A stretch of 64,000 bases of DNA, taken from the NCBI RefSeq assembly GCF_004166885.1, contig NZ_RCYU01000001.1, forward strand, positions 124,001 through 188,000, written 5' to 3'. A program made the translations under genes and the position numbers. This DNA is from Streptococcus sp. bf_0095. Its GTDB lineage: Bacteria; Bacillota; Bacilli; Lactobacillales; Streptococcaceae. The notes under the pieces are model-generated. The model was not told where the DNA came from and ran no database searches. It saw nothing but the letters and a program-made list of their open reading frames with translations. This document shows positions 55,174 through 63,064 of the stretch, one piece after another. Numbering within the stretch: position 1 is the first letter of the stretch; the number at the start of each line of letters is the position of its first letter.

Positions 55174-56151
55174 TTGATTCCAATAAATATTAATGATGAA
55201 AAAAACGGGTTGGCTTCTTTTAGTCAACAACCAGATTTTGATGAATATGTTAAGATTTTTCTAATTAAAATTAAGAAAAATGAGATTTTTTTATATAAAC
55301 AAGATGCTGATAAAAAAACTAAAGAAACTGTGATAAAATCAATTATTGAAAGTATGGGTCAATCTATTTTTAGTAATCGAGAAATAAAACCATATGATCC
55401 GGTCGTAACGCATAAGAATGTACATGAGCAAGTAGAGGTGTCGAACTACGGAAATATTCAATCTGTAATTTCAAAATTTAATGATGAACAACAACATCTA
55501 CTTAGTTCGAGTAGTGAAACTGAAAAAACATTACACAATTATTTGGTTGTCATAAAAAAGGATGATTTAATTAATCTTAAATTCATTGGTTCGTTTGTAA
55601 ATGCATTTCAGTTAGAAAAAAAGTGGATTATTGGTAATTTTACGGATAGTAAAATTGAATTAAGGGAACAAAATAATCTATTTGGTTTAAACAAGAAGAT
55701 TGATTTGATGATCGTAAATGATGAAAAAATTTTAATCAATCAAGCAGAATCAAAATTTGATTCTATATTTGGAATGAATCAAAAATTTGCTGAGCAAGCA
55801 ACAGAAATTCTAAATACTGATGCAAATATAAAAACTATATTTGAACAAGCTTCGATTAATTTTTTGAAAACAAAAGTGATCAATGGTAAAAGACTTGCTA
55901 CGAGGTTAATTAAAATTGTTTCTGATACGAATCGTTTTACAGAAACAGTTAAACATATTGACAAAATACAAACTATAAAAAATGATCCTAATCATAAATT
56001 TTATAAAGAAATTGAAGATGTTACGTTCAGTAATGGAAAGTTAAGTATTACTGATGAGAAAAATTGTGTTCAATTGATTAATGCTATATCAGATGCATTT
56101 GTGAAAGCTTACATTTCTGAGATTGAAACTGTTGAAGAAGGACGTATGTAA
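55174..56151 (+). CDS. DUF4868-like protein, KwaB-like (Kiwa defence) candidate
   Basis: A 325-residue protein starting at TTG 55174, one base after the hsdS stop. KKIDLMIVNDEKILINQAESKF followed by DSIFGMNQKFAEQATEIL resembles the DUF4868 core of KwaB, the cytosolic DNA-associated half of the Kiwa antiphage system. No nuclease or ATPase motif is visible. It is very AT-rich (13 G+C of 60 at 55681-55740), unlike hsdM, and so probably acquired separately. The next gene, a small membrane protein overlapping by one base, fits a KwaA role. Assignment is by pattern and context. Confidence 0.55.
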   Translation: MIPININDEKNGLASFSQQPDFDEYVKIFLIKIKKNEIFLYKQDADKKTKETVIKSIIESMGQSIFSNREIKPYDPVVTHKNVHEQVEVSNYGNIQSVISKFNDEQQHLLSSSSETEKTLHNYLVVIKKDDLINLKFIGSFVNAFQLEKKWIIGNFTDSKIELREQNNLFGLNKKIDLMIVNDEKILINQAESKFDSIFGMNQKFAEQATEILNTDANIKTIFEQASINFLKTKVINGKRLATRLIKIVSDTNRFTETVKHIDKIQTIKNDPNHKFYKEIEDVTFSNGKLSITDEKNCVQLINAISDAFVKAYISEIETVEEGRM

Positions 56152-56726
56152 TGCAACGAGATCTTTTTTCTAAATGGTCATTGTTTATCACCTCATATCT
56201 ACCACTATACTTATGGCTTCTTTTTAGTAATATTAATTATTCCAAATTCTCATTTGAGAGATTAATAGCTCTTGATTTCAATCATAAATTGATTCGTGCA
56301 GTTTTTGTTGTTCTAATTTTTATTTCAATTATTAAATTATGGAAATTATTTAAGTTTGACGGTAAGGAAAGTATCAAAATACCGAGAAAAATGGAAATAT
56401 CACCGGAAAGTGATTCATTGATGAACTACATTGTTACGTATTTTACTCCGTTACTGTCTTTTGATATGAATAATACAACTAGTATTATCATGAATTTATT
56501 GTTATTTCTTTTGATTGGATTAATGTATGTTGGTAGTAATGCAAGTTATCTAAACCCTGTTCTAGGAGTTTTTGGGTTTAAGATATTTGGAGTTACAGGT
56601 TTTCCTCACGCTCATCATATCATAACAAATCTCTCGTTTGATGATATAGAAACAGCGAGAGCAACAGATGTAGAATTAACTAGTTATAGATTAGGTGATG
56701 GAATTTACATTTTAAAAAGAAAATAA
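56151..56726 (+). CDS. Small polytopic membrane protein, KwaA-like candidate
   Basis: A 191-residue protein with hydrophobic segments near 10-28 (LFITSYLPLYLWLLFS), 46-64 (IRAVFVVLIFISIIKLW), 108-128 (SIIMNLLLFLLIGLMYVG) and 132-150, so about four membrane helices, and a C-terminal tail ending YRLGDGIYILKRK. Size and topology match KwaA. The ATG overlaps the stop of the preceding gene. It is as AT-rich as its partner. Kiwa operons are usually written kwaA then kwaB; here the order is reversed. Confidence 0.5.
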   Translation: MQRDLFSKWSLFITSYLPLYLWLLFSNINYSKFSFERLIALDFNHKLIRAVFVVLIFISIIKLWKLFKFDGKESIKIPRKMEISPESDSLMNYIVTYFTPLLSFDMNNTTSIIMNLLLFLLIGLMYVGSNASYLNPVLGVFGFKIFGVTGFPHAHHIITNLSFDDIETARATDVELTSYRLGDGIYILKRK

Positions 56727-56761
56727 GTAACATTTCTTATTCTAAATTAATAACTATAATC

Positions 56762-56790
56762 CCAGCCAAGTCAAGCTTTGGCTGGCTTTT
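56762..56790 (+). terminator. Terminator ending the hsd/Kiwa-like operon
   Basis: CCAGCCAA pairs with TTGGCTGG, followed by CTTTTATT. Confidence 0.8.
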
Positions 56791-56803
56791 ATTGTTCATT
56801 CAT

Positions 56804-56842
56804 GTTATAATTAAATTACCTAAAAGGTAATTTAATTATAAC
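56804..56842. promoter_or_regulatory. 17-bp perfect inverted repeat, operator of the toxin-antitoxin operon
   Basis: GTTATAATTAAATTACC (56804-56820), spacer TAAAA, GGTAATTTAATTATAAC (56826-56842). The left arm contains the -10 TATAAT (56806-56811), extended by TG. A dimeric HTH protein bound here would cover the promoter; the HigA-like antitoxin is the natural candidate. Confidence 0.75.
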
Positions 56843-56854
56843 AGAAAGGAACTT

Positions 56855-57193
56855 ATGAAGCTTATCTATACAAACAAAACTGTTAAAAAGCAGTGCACAG
56901 AGCTGAGACAGGCGAAAAAGGATTTTTCGGATAAGATTGCGGTAAAGTTGCATCAGTTGATTACCTTTTTGGAAGCAGCGGATTCTTTGGCCAGTGTGAC
57001 AGCTTTTCCTAAATATCACTTTCACCCACTCAAGGGAAAGAGACAGGGGCAGTTCGCTTTAGATATAGATGGTCGAAAAAGTTCCTATCGTTTGATTGTC
57101 GGTTTTCTTGAAGAGGATCTAGAAAAGGTATTTCCTAGTCCTGTTGAAATCGAAATCCTAAAAATAGAGGAGGTCAGCAATCACTATGAGTAA
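56855..57193 (+). CDS. higB: HigB/RelE-type toxin
   Basis: A 112-residue basic protein of the HigB plasmid-maintenance-killer type: MKLIYTNKTVKKQCTELRQ, HPLKGKRQGQFALDIDGRKSSYRLIVGF and EIEILKIEEVSNHYE are in the usual order. Such toxins cleave mRNA on the ribosome. AGAAAGGAAC precedes the ATG. It overlaps the antitoxin gene by 8 bp, toxin first, as typical for higBA. Confidence 0.85.
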   Translation: MKLIYTNKTVKKQCTELRQAKKDFSDKIAVKLHQLITFLEAADSLASVTAFPKYHFHPLKGKRQGQFALDIDGRKSSYRLIVGFLEEDLEKVFPSPVEIEILKIEEVSNHYE

Positions 57194-58268
57194 TAAAATT
57201 GTTGAATACAAAGACCTGATTGCTTTTCATCCAGGTCAGTATGTTGAAGAGTTGATTGAAGATTATAATGTAACGCAGAAAGAATTTTCGGAGCGTTTGG
57301 GAGTTTCAGCAAAGACTGTCAGCAAGCTAGTCAATGCTGAGGAGTCCATTAGTAAAGAGACAGCTCATAAGTTAGCCAAGCTAAGCGGAATTTCCATGCA
57401 AACTTGGCTTAATCTTCAAAATGCTTATGATGTAAAAGTTGCAGAGATTGTAGAACAAAAAGAGCTAGAAGAAGGTAGCGAGAAAGAAATCTGTGAGATG
57501 ATTGATTTCAAATATTTTAAGGCAGAAGGCTACGTTCCAGATAAACGCTATAGCTTGAAGGAGAAGATTGTCGAGCTTCGCAAGATTCTCGGTGTGGCAA
57601 GTTTAGAAAACCTTACATCTTTTAACCATCTAGTCAGCTATCGGAATACGCGTGAATTCACGACCAAAAGTATAGTTAACTCCAATATCATGCTGGAGTT
57701 GGCGTCTAAAAAAGCGCGTGATGTAACGAGTACTAAGCTCAATCGCAGAAAGCTTGAGAGAAGCTTACCTGCTTTGAGAAAGTTGACCAGACAAGACCCA
57801 GAAGTCTTTCCTCAGTGCTTGTCTGATATCTTGTTAGACTGTGGTGTTGTTTTAGTCGGTCTACCTGCGTTGCCAAATGCTAATCTGAATGGAGCGACTA
57901 AAAAATTCAGTAATGGTAGTGCCTTGCTTTTACTCACTGATCGAAATAAAGTATCCGATATTTTCTGGTTCTCACTCTTTCATGAGATAGGACATATTCT
58001 GGAGAATGATTTTTCATCTGATGATGGAAATAGTGAATCCTACCGTCGTTCTGAGGAACGGGCAGACCAGTTTGCAAAAGATCTCTTGATTAGCCCAGAA
58101 GACTATCAAGTTTTTGTTGAAAAAGGAAACTTTGATAAGTCAGATATCCTTCGCTTTTCTGAGGAGATAGATATTCATCCTAGTATTGTTTTAGGAAGAT
58201 TGCAGAAGGATCAGTATCTTGGATATGAGCAGTTCAGAGAGTTGAAGGTGAACTATTACTTTGTTTAA
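57186..58268 (+). CDS. higA: HigA-family antitoxin fused to ImmA/IrrE metallopeptidase
   Basis: A 360-residue protein, far longer than a plain HigA (about 100). Residues 10-95 are an XRE/HigA HTH domain (FHPGQYVEELIEDYNVTQKEF, VSAKTVSKLVNAEESIS). Residues about 190-350 form an ImmA/IrrE (DUF955) peptidase domain with the zinc motif HEIGH at 266-270 and SEERADQFAKDLL downstream. The antitoxin could bind both the toxin and the palindrome upstream, and the peptidase may control its stability. That last point is inference; fusions of this kind are known. Confidence 0.85.
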   Translation: MSNKIVEYKDLIAFHPGQYVEELIEDYNVTQKEFSERLGVSAKTVSKLVNAEESISKETAHKLAKLSGISMQTWLNLQNAYDVKVAEIVEQKELEEGSEKEICEMIDFKYFKAEGYVPDKRYSLKEKIVELRKILGVASLENLTSFNHLVSYRNTREFTTKSIVNSNIMLELASKKARDVTSTKLNRRKLERSLPALRKLTRQDPEVFPQCLSDILLDCGVVLVGLPALPNANLNGATKKFSNGSALLLLTDRNKVSDIFWFSLFHEIGHILENDFSSDDGNSESYRRSEERADQFAKDLLISPEDYQVFVEKGNFDKSDILRFSEEIDIHPSIVLGRLQKDQYLGYEQFRELKVNYYFV

Positions 58269-58342
58269 GTAAATGGTGACTGAATAGGATTTTGTGTCTT
58301 GATGTGACTGTAAACTGTTTAGTTAAGGATTATCATAACTCA

Positions 58343-58372
58343 CCCTCCTTAGTTTTCTAAGGAGGGTTTTTT
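58343..58372 (+). terminator. Terminator after the toxin-antitoxin operon
   Basis: CCCTCCTTAG, loop TTTT, CTAAGGAGGG and six T. Confidence 0.93.
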
Positions 58373-58387
58373 GTCGAGTTGTTTTTC

Positions 58388-58436
58388 TTGCTTCTTTTAT
58401 GAAAGAGTGTATAATGATGTAATACAAAATATTACA
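58388..58436 (+). promoter_or_regulatory. Promoter and operator of the catE-like gene
   Basis: TTGCTT (58388-58393), 16 bp, TATAAT (58410-58415), then TGTAATA-CAAAA-TATTACA (58418-58436), a 7-bp inverted repeat over the start of transcription. Nearly the same operator precedes the next gene. Confidence 0.7.
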
Positions 58437-58465
58437 ACCAAAATAGAACCGAAAAGGAGAAACCT

Positions 58466-59317
58466 ATGACCTACGCCTACAATAGTAAGATTTATTTGGC
58501 AGAAGTAGTGCTGAATGTGAAGGATCTGGCTCGCCAAACCGCTTTTTACACGCAGATTCTAGGTTTGGAGATCCAATCTCAGACGGAGGAGGAAGTCCTT
58601 CTTGGGGCTGGAGGCAAGCCCTTGGTGCGTCTCATCCAAACGGATCGGACTGAGGCTCTTAAGGCCAGTTATGGTCTCTATCACATGGCCATTCTCCTAC
58701 CTAGTCGGGAGGACTTGGCGGATGTCTTCAAGCATATGGCTGAGCTGAACGTTCCCTTTGTCGGGGCTGCGAATCATGGCTACAGTGAAGCCCTCTATCT
58801 CGAAGATCCAGAGGGCAATGGCATCGAGCTCTATCGGGATAAGCCAGTGGCGGAGTGGGATATCCGTGAGGATGGTCGCATCATCGGGGTGACAGAAGAA
58901 CTCTCTGCTCAAGAGATCTATGAAATGGGGCGCAAGGTGGAACCCTTCCAGATAGCGTCCGATACCCGCATGGGACATGTCCACCTCTCTGTTAGAGATA
59001 GCCGAGCAGCGTCCACCTTTTATCAAAAAGTGCTGGAATTAGCTGATAAGTTTACGGTTCCATCTGCCAGCTGGATTGCCTCTGGAGACTACCACCATCA
59101 CCTAGCAGTCAATGAGTGGGCTGGCAAGCACTTGGCCAAACGGGAAGCCCACCTTCCTGGTCTTGCCTATTACGTCGTTCAAGTAGAAAAGAAAGAAGAC
59201 CTGGTTGCCATCGCAGAGCGAGCAAAAGAGCAGGAGGCAGCTGTCAACTGGTTGACCTCAAGTGAGCTCGAGTTTACAGACCCGGATGGGATTGTCACCC
59301 GTGTCAGAAAGGGTTAG
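58466..59317 (+). CDS. catE: VOC-family ring-cleavage dioxygenase (CatE-like)
   Basis: A 283-residue protein with two VOC (glyoxalase/extradiol dioxygenase) modules, about 8-130 and 165-280. LAEVVLNVKDLARQTAFYTQILGL opens the first; RMGHVHLSVRDSRAASTFYQKVL opens the second. This is the CatE/YfiE layout: catechol-2,3-dioxygenase-type enzymes that detoxify catechols and quinones. The metal histidine of domain 2 is probably in GHVHL. In pneumococcus a catE-like gene is under the quinone sensor SifR. Confidence 0.82.
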   Translation: MTYAYNSKIYLAEVVLNVKDLARQTAFYTQILGLEIQSQTEEEVLLGAGGKPLVRLIQTDRTEALKASYGLYHMAILLPSREDLADVFKHMAELNVPFVGAANHGYSEALYLEDPEGNGIELYRDKPVAEWDIREDGRIIGVTEELSAQEIYEMGRKVEPFQIASDTRMGHVHLSVRDSRAASTFYQKVLELADKFTVPSASWIASGDYHHHLAVNEWAGKHLAKREAHLPGLAYYVVQVEKKEDLVAIAERAKEQEAAVNWLTSSELEFTDPDGIVTRVRKG

Positions 59318-59393
59318 AAAACTTGATAAATCTGTCTTTTTGAGAGAAAAAATAAAAAAATAGTAATAACTAGTAATATTCAAGATGTAATTC

Positions 59394-59446
59394 TTGACTT
59401 TACATCTGGGTCGTGTAGAATAGTACTTGTAACAAATGATATTACA
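59394..59446 (+). promoter_or_regulatory. Promoter and operator of the FMN reductase gene
   Basis: TTGACT (59394-59399), 16 bp, TAGAAT (59416-59421), then TGTAACA-AATGA-TATTACA (59428-59446). Same operator and same placement as for catE, with one base differing in the left arm. Confidence 0.7.
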
Positions 59447-59465
59447 ACAGAAAGAAGAAACATCT

Positions 59466-60005
59466 ATGAAAAACATTTTATTTATCGTCGGATCTCTTCG
59501 TCAAGGATCATTCAACCAACAAATGGCTGAGAAAGCAGAAAGCCTTCTTGAAGGAAAAGCAACAGTGACGTACTTGGACTACAAGGACATCCCTATGATG
59601 AACCAAGATTTGGAAACTCCAACCTTGCCAGCAGTGCAAGCGGCGCGTGATGCAGTCCTTGCTGCGGACGCCATCTGGATCTTCTCACCAGTCTATAACT
59701 TTGCCATTCCAGGTGTGGTGAAAAACTTGATCGACTGGCTCAGCCGTGCCCTTGATCTTTCAGAAACTCGTGGCCCATCTGCTCTTCAAGACAAGATCGT
59801 AACAGTCTCTTCAGTTGCTAATGCTGGACACGAGCCAATGTTTGCAGCCTACCAAGCCCTCTTACCATTCGTTCGTACCCAAGTAGTGGGAGACTTCACA
59901 GGAACAACCGTTAACCCAGAAGCCTGGGCAACAGGCGAATTGGTCTTGACAGACGAAGCAATCGCAGGATTGGAAAAACAAGCCCAGGCCCTATTGGAAG
60001 CATAA
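59466..60005 (+). CDS. NADPH-dependent FMN reductase / quinone reductase
   Basis: A 179-residue flavodoxin-like reductase. [22 protein letters not shown] carries the FMN phosphate loop (GSLRQGSFN), and [21 protein letters not shown] is the flavin-binding block of the FMN_red family. Such enzymes reduce quinones or azo compounds by two electrons. The shared operator with the catE-like gene points to a common quinone-stress response. The ATG at 59466 follows AAAGAAGAAA; the frame is open further upstream but without a start signal. Confidence 0.85.
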   Translation: MKNILFIVGSLRQGSFNQQMAEKAESLLEGKATVTYLDYKDIPMMNQDLETPTLPAVQAARDAVLAADAIWIFSPVYNFAIPGVVKNLIDWLSRALDLSETRGPSALQDKIVTVSSVANAGHEPMFAAYQALLPFVRTQVVGDFTGTTVNPEAWATGELVLTDEAIAGLEKQAQALLEA

Positions 60006-60017
60006 AAAAAGTATAAA

Positions 60018-60047
60018 AAAAGTTGAGACAGAAGTCTCGGCTTTTTT
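60018..60047. terminator. Bidirectional terminator between FMN reductase and VIT gene
   Basis: AAAGTTGAGAC, loop AGAA, GTCTCGGCTTT with flanking A- and T-runs; the VIT stop codon lies in the T-run. Confidence 0.88.
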
Positions 60048-60741
60048 AAATACTAAACAATTGTCCAAAGAGGTAGGTTACACCCATGGTAAGTAGTCCA
60101 ATGACCAAGTTACGGATCATGGCTTGCTTGGTTGGGGCTTTTCCTAGCTTGGCGCTGGTGTAGCCAGTAAAGAGAAGGGAAAGGGCTACGATGATCACCG
60201 TTGCGGGAATTCGGATTTCTTTGGGAAAGAGAAGGATGGACAGCATGGGAGGAAGAGATCCGAGGACAAAGGCAACAAAGCTAGACATAGCCGCATGCCA
60301 TGGATTGGTAAACTCTTCAAACTCTAGGCCATACTTTTCTTCCACCAAGGCCTTGAGAGGGTGTTTGAGAAAGGCCCGCTCGGTCATGATTTGAGCAGCT
60401 GTTTCGCATTCCCCATTTTGAATATAGGCTGCGTAGAGGGAGTCGCGTGCAGCTTTTGGATCGCGGTCCAAAAGGGCTTGTTCTCGACTCACAGCGGCTT
60501 CTTCTGTATCCTTTTGAGTCGATACAGACACGTATTCACCACCTGCCATAGAGAAGGCACCAGCTAGAATTGCAGAAAGGCCAGATAGAAAGATGATCCA
60601 GAGGTTACTGGTCGCACTGGCAACCCCAATGACAACTCCAGCGATTGAGATAATGCCATCATTGGCACCGAGCACTCCAGCCCGTAAGATATTTAAGCGG
60701 TCGTTAAAAGAGGTATCAACCCCATGTTTTGTTTCAGTCAT
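60046..60741 (-). CDS. VIT/CCC1-family membrane transporter (Fe2+/Mn2+)
   Basis: A 231-residue membrane protein of the VIT1/CCC1 (DUF125) family: LGANDGIISIAGVVIGVA, AGAFSMAGGEYVSVSTQKD and NPWHAAMSSFVAFVLGSLPPM. Five membrane helices are expected. Relatives move Fe2+ or Mn2+ into vacuoles or out of cells; here it may export excess iron or manganese. The -10/-35 on the minus strand are at 60771-60776 and 60794-60799. It is convergent with the FMN reductase gene. Confidence 0.88.
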   Translation of the reverse strand: MTETKHGVDTSFNDRLNILRAGVLGANDGIISIAGVVIGVASATSNLWIIFLSGLSAILAGAFSMAGGEYVSVSTQKDTEEAAVSREQALLDRDPKAARDSLYAAYIQNGECETAAQIMTERAFLKHPLKALVEEKYGLEFEEFTNPWHAAMSSFVAFVLGSLPPMLSILLFPKEIRIPATVIIVALSLLFTGYTSAKLGKAPTKQAMIRNLVIGLLTMGVTYLFGQLFSI

Positions 60742-60770
60742 ACTTTTCTCCTGATTTCTTATTTAGAATG

Positions 60771-60799
60771 ATTATAATTAAATGTTTATCAGTTTGCAA
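60771..60799 (-). promoter_or_regulatory. Promoter of the VIT-family gene
   Basis: On the minus strand TTGCAA, 17 bp, TATAAT (plus-strand positions 60794-60799 and 60771-60776). Confidence 0.7.
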
Positions 60800-60908
60800 G
60801 TCTTTTGTCCCAAATGATAAAAGTCCGACAATTTAAGAAAAGTCTAATGACCATTTAATCCTGAGTTAATCCTAAGGTAAGAGAGGGAAATATAGATATT
60901 ATAGTGTT

Positions 60909-60937
60909 TTGACATTCGAAATAATTTTAGATATAAT
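60909..60937 (+). promoter_or_regulatory. Promoter of the lipoprotein gene
   Basis: TTGACA (60909-60914), 17 bp, TATAAT (60932-60937): consensus in both boxes. Confidence 0.85.
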
Positions 60938-60970
60938 TTACAAAAGTAAAAATATTTATAGGAGAGAACC

Positions 60971-61579
60971 ATGAAAAAATTAGTCGCAAGTGGAATCACT
61001 TTGCTTTCAGTCTTGACCTTGGTCGCATGTTCGGGAAATCAAACTGCAAAACCAGAGGCTTCTTCAGAGAAATCTTCTAGCAAGGTGGAAAAGAAATCTT
61101 CTTCCTCTAAGAAAACATCCTCATCTAAGAAGAAATCATTTTCATCAAAGAAATTTGAATTGACGGATGATACAAGTAGCTCTTCCAGCCAGTCTTCATC
61201 AGGCTCTGGCGCTCAAGCAACAGCCCCAGAAGTTGTTTTGGTAACGGATCAAGAAATTGAAAATGCGAAAACCATTGGGGAAATCAAGGCGCTTTATGCT
61301 AAACTAGCTGAAAATTATAAGAAGCATGCCAATGAATTGGGAGAAAAGTTGCCAAAATCTGAACAAGAATCTTACTTCAAGACCATAGAACCTGGTATCA
61401 AGAAGATGGATGAAGAGTTGGCTTCTGTGAATGAAACACTTGCTCAATTTGGAGATGATACAACGCTATTCCCAGAAGAGCACCGTGCTGCCTTTATCGA
61501 GGCCTTCAAAGCAACCCGTGATACCATGACAAATGCTTTGGTAACTGCTTATAAGTTTGTTGGAGGTTTGAGTAGCTAA
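60971..61579 (+). CDS. Lipoprotein with Ser/Lys-rich linker, function unknown
   Basis: A 202-residue surface lipoprotein. Signal peptide MKKLVASGITLLSVLTLVAC with the lipobox LVAC (Cys20). Residues 25-85 are low-complexity Ser/Lys (SSKVEKKSSSSKKTSSSKKK and similar), a flexible or cell-wall-spanning linker. The C-terminal 110 residues are helical, with repeated ENYKKHANELGEKLPKSEQ and KKMDEELASVNETLAQFG segments. I do not recognise the helical domain. It has a strong promoter and is followed by a family-B repeat. Confidence 0.78.
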   Translation: MKKLVASGITLLSVLTLVACSGNQTAKPEASSEKSSSKVEKKSSSSKKTSSSKKKSFSSKKFELTDDTSSSSSQSSSGSGAQATAPEVVLVTDQEIENAKTIGEIKALYAKLAENYKKHANELGEKLPKSEQESYFKTIEPGIKKMDEELASVNETLAQFGDDTTLFPEEHRAAFIEAFKATRDTMTNALVTAYKFVGGLSS

Positions 61580-61650
61580 GGCCTCTGTCTTCTCTGTGGG
61601 GACTCAGTTTCCTCAGCTGTAGATTGGATCTGAAAAGAAATAAAGAAAGA

Positions 61651-61829
61651 GAGAGTGGGACAGAAATCGGTAATTCGTTAGAGTTCGATTTCGTCGTCCC
61701 ACCTCCGCACAGTTGAGTAGGGCTGTAAAAGCTGATGAAATCAGCGTAGTAGAGCCCACTCAACCACTGCGTCTTGCTCGACAATCCAAAGACAATTGAG
61801 AGGCTAGGACTTTTGTCCCAGCCTTTTTT
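61651..61829 (+). repeat. 180-bp structured repeat, family B copy 4
   Basis: Same orientation as copy 1, from GAGAGTGGGACAGAAATCG to TGTCCCAGCC and seven T. Lies about 70 bp after the lipoprotein gene and may serve as its terminator. Confidence 0.85.
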
Positions 61830-61904
61830 TGCTATCTATCTGAGCTAGTCTTTTAGGGGCAGTCGTGCTATAATCGTACTAGCAGATTATTGAAGGAGAA
61901 ATTC

Positions 61905-62942
61905 ATGAATCAAACAGTTGAATATCTAAAAGAACTCACAGCCATCGCATCACCGACAGGGTTTACAGAGGAAGTGGCCAACTACCTGGTCAAGACCTTG
62001 GCGGACATGGGCTACAGCCCTGTTCGGACAGCTAAGGGGGGTGTGACAGTCGTCCTCAAAGGGGAAAATGACGAGCAACACCGCTACATCACGGCCCATG
62101 TGGATACGCTTGGAGCGATCGTACGGGCAGTTAAGCCAGATGGCCGTCTCAAGCTGGATCGTATCGGTGGCTTCCCTTGGAACATGATCGAAGGGGAGAA
62201 CTGTACCGTCCATGTAGCCAATACCGGTAAGACCCACTCCGGTACCATCCTTGTCCACCAAACCTCTTGCCACGTCTACAAGGATGCAGGAACAGTAGAG
62301 CGGACCCAAGACAATATGGAAGTGCGCTTGGATGAAAAAGTGACCTCTGAAAAAGAAACGCGTAACTTGGGGATCGAAGTGGGAGATTTTATCAGTTTTG
62401 ATGCTCGGACTATCGTCACAGATACGGGCTTTATCAAGTCTCGTCACTTGGACGATAAGGTCAGCGCTGCTATCTTGCTCAACCTTCTCCGCATCTACAA
62501 AGAAGAATGCGTGACCCTTCCAGTAACGACTCACTTTGCCTTTTCTGTCTTTGAAGAAGTGGGACATGGGGCTAACTCTAGCATCCCAGCTCAAGCGGTT
62601 GAATATTTGGCAGTAGACATGGGAGCTATGGGAGATGACCAGCAGACAGACGAGTACACGGTTTCTATCTGTGTCAAAGATGCTTCTGGTCCTTACCACT
62701 ATGGTTTCCGCCAGCACTTGGTGGCCTTGGCCAAGGAGCAAAACATCCCTTACAAACTAGACATCTATCCTTTCTATGGCTCGGATGCCTCTGCAGCCAT
62801 GAGTGCAGGTGCAGAAGTCAAGCATGGTCTTCTCGGAGCAGGGATCGAGTCTAGCCACTCTTATGAGCGGACGCACGTGGATTCTGTGGTGGCGACAGAG
62901 CGTATGGTCGATGCCTACCTCAAGAGCGACTTGGTCAAATAA
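61905..62942 (+). CDS. pepA: M42-family aminopeptidase (PepA-type glutamyl aminopeptidase)
   Basis: A 345-residue M42 metallopeptidase. Metal ligands are in AHVDTLG (H65, D67), the DDKVSA block near 190, FEEVGHG near 220 and AVDMGAMG near 245. Family members are dodecameric cytosolic aminopeptidases that trim peptides taken up by the cell; PepA prefers Glu/Asp. The specific label is less certain than the family. AAGGAG precedes the ATG at 61905, with an extended -10 (TGC-TATAAT, 61869-61874). Confidence 0.85.
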   Translation: MNQTVEYLKELTAIASPTGFTEEVANYLVKTLADMGYSPVRTAKGGVTVVLKGENDEQHRYITAHVDTLGAIVRAVKPDGRLKLDRIGGFPWNMIEGENCTVHVANTGKTHSGTILVHQTSCHVYKDAGTVERTQDNMEVRLDEKVTSEKETRNLGIEVGDFISFDARTIVTDTGFIKSRHLDDKVSAAILLNLLRIYKEECVTLPVTTHFAFSVFEEVGHGANSSIPAQAVEYLAVDMGAMGDDQQTDEYTVSICVKDASGPYHYGFRQHLVALAKEQNIPYKLDIYPFYGSDASAAMSAGAEVKHGLLGAGIESSHSYERTHVDSVVATERMVDAYLKSDLVK

Positions 62943-63030
62943 GCTTCGTTTTCAAGGTTAAAACATAGGATTGAATCTGCCTGGTCGAGTTGACTGGGTA
63001 GATTTTTTAGGATAAACTGTCAAAAAATTC

Positions 63031-63058
63031 TTGACAAGCCAAAAAAATGTAGTAAAAT
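63031..63058 (+). promoter_or_regulatory. Promoter of the trp operon leader
   Basis: TTGACA (63031-63036), 16 bp, TAAAAT (63053-63058). Confidence 0.75.
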
Positions 63059-63064
63059 ATGTAG

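Noticed and set aside
61506..61784. Open frames inside the family B repeats (for example TQWLSGLYYADFISFY, seen at several copies)
   Set aside because: The same peptide appears wherever the repeat lies, without a consistent start or ribosome site, and the repeat is better explained as structured non-coding DNA. Such frames are a known source of false hypothetical proteins.
61950..62741. 263-codon minus-strand frame opposite pepA
   Set aside because: Shadow of the M42 peptidase; composition and motifs belong to the plus strand.
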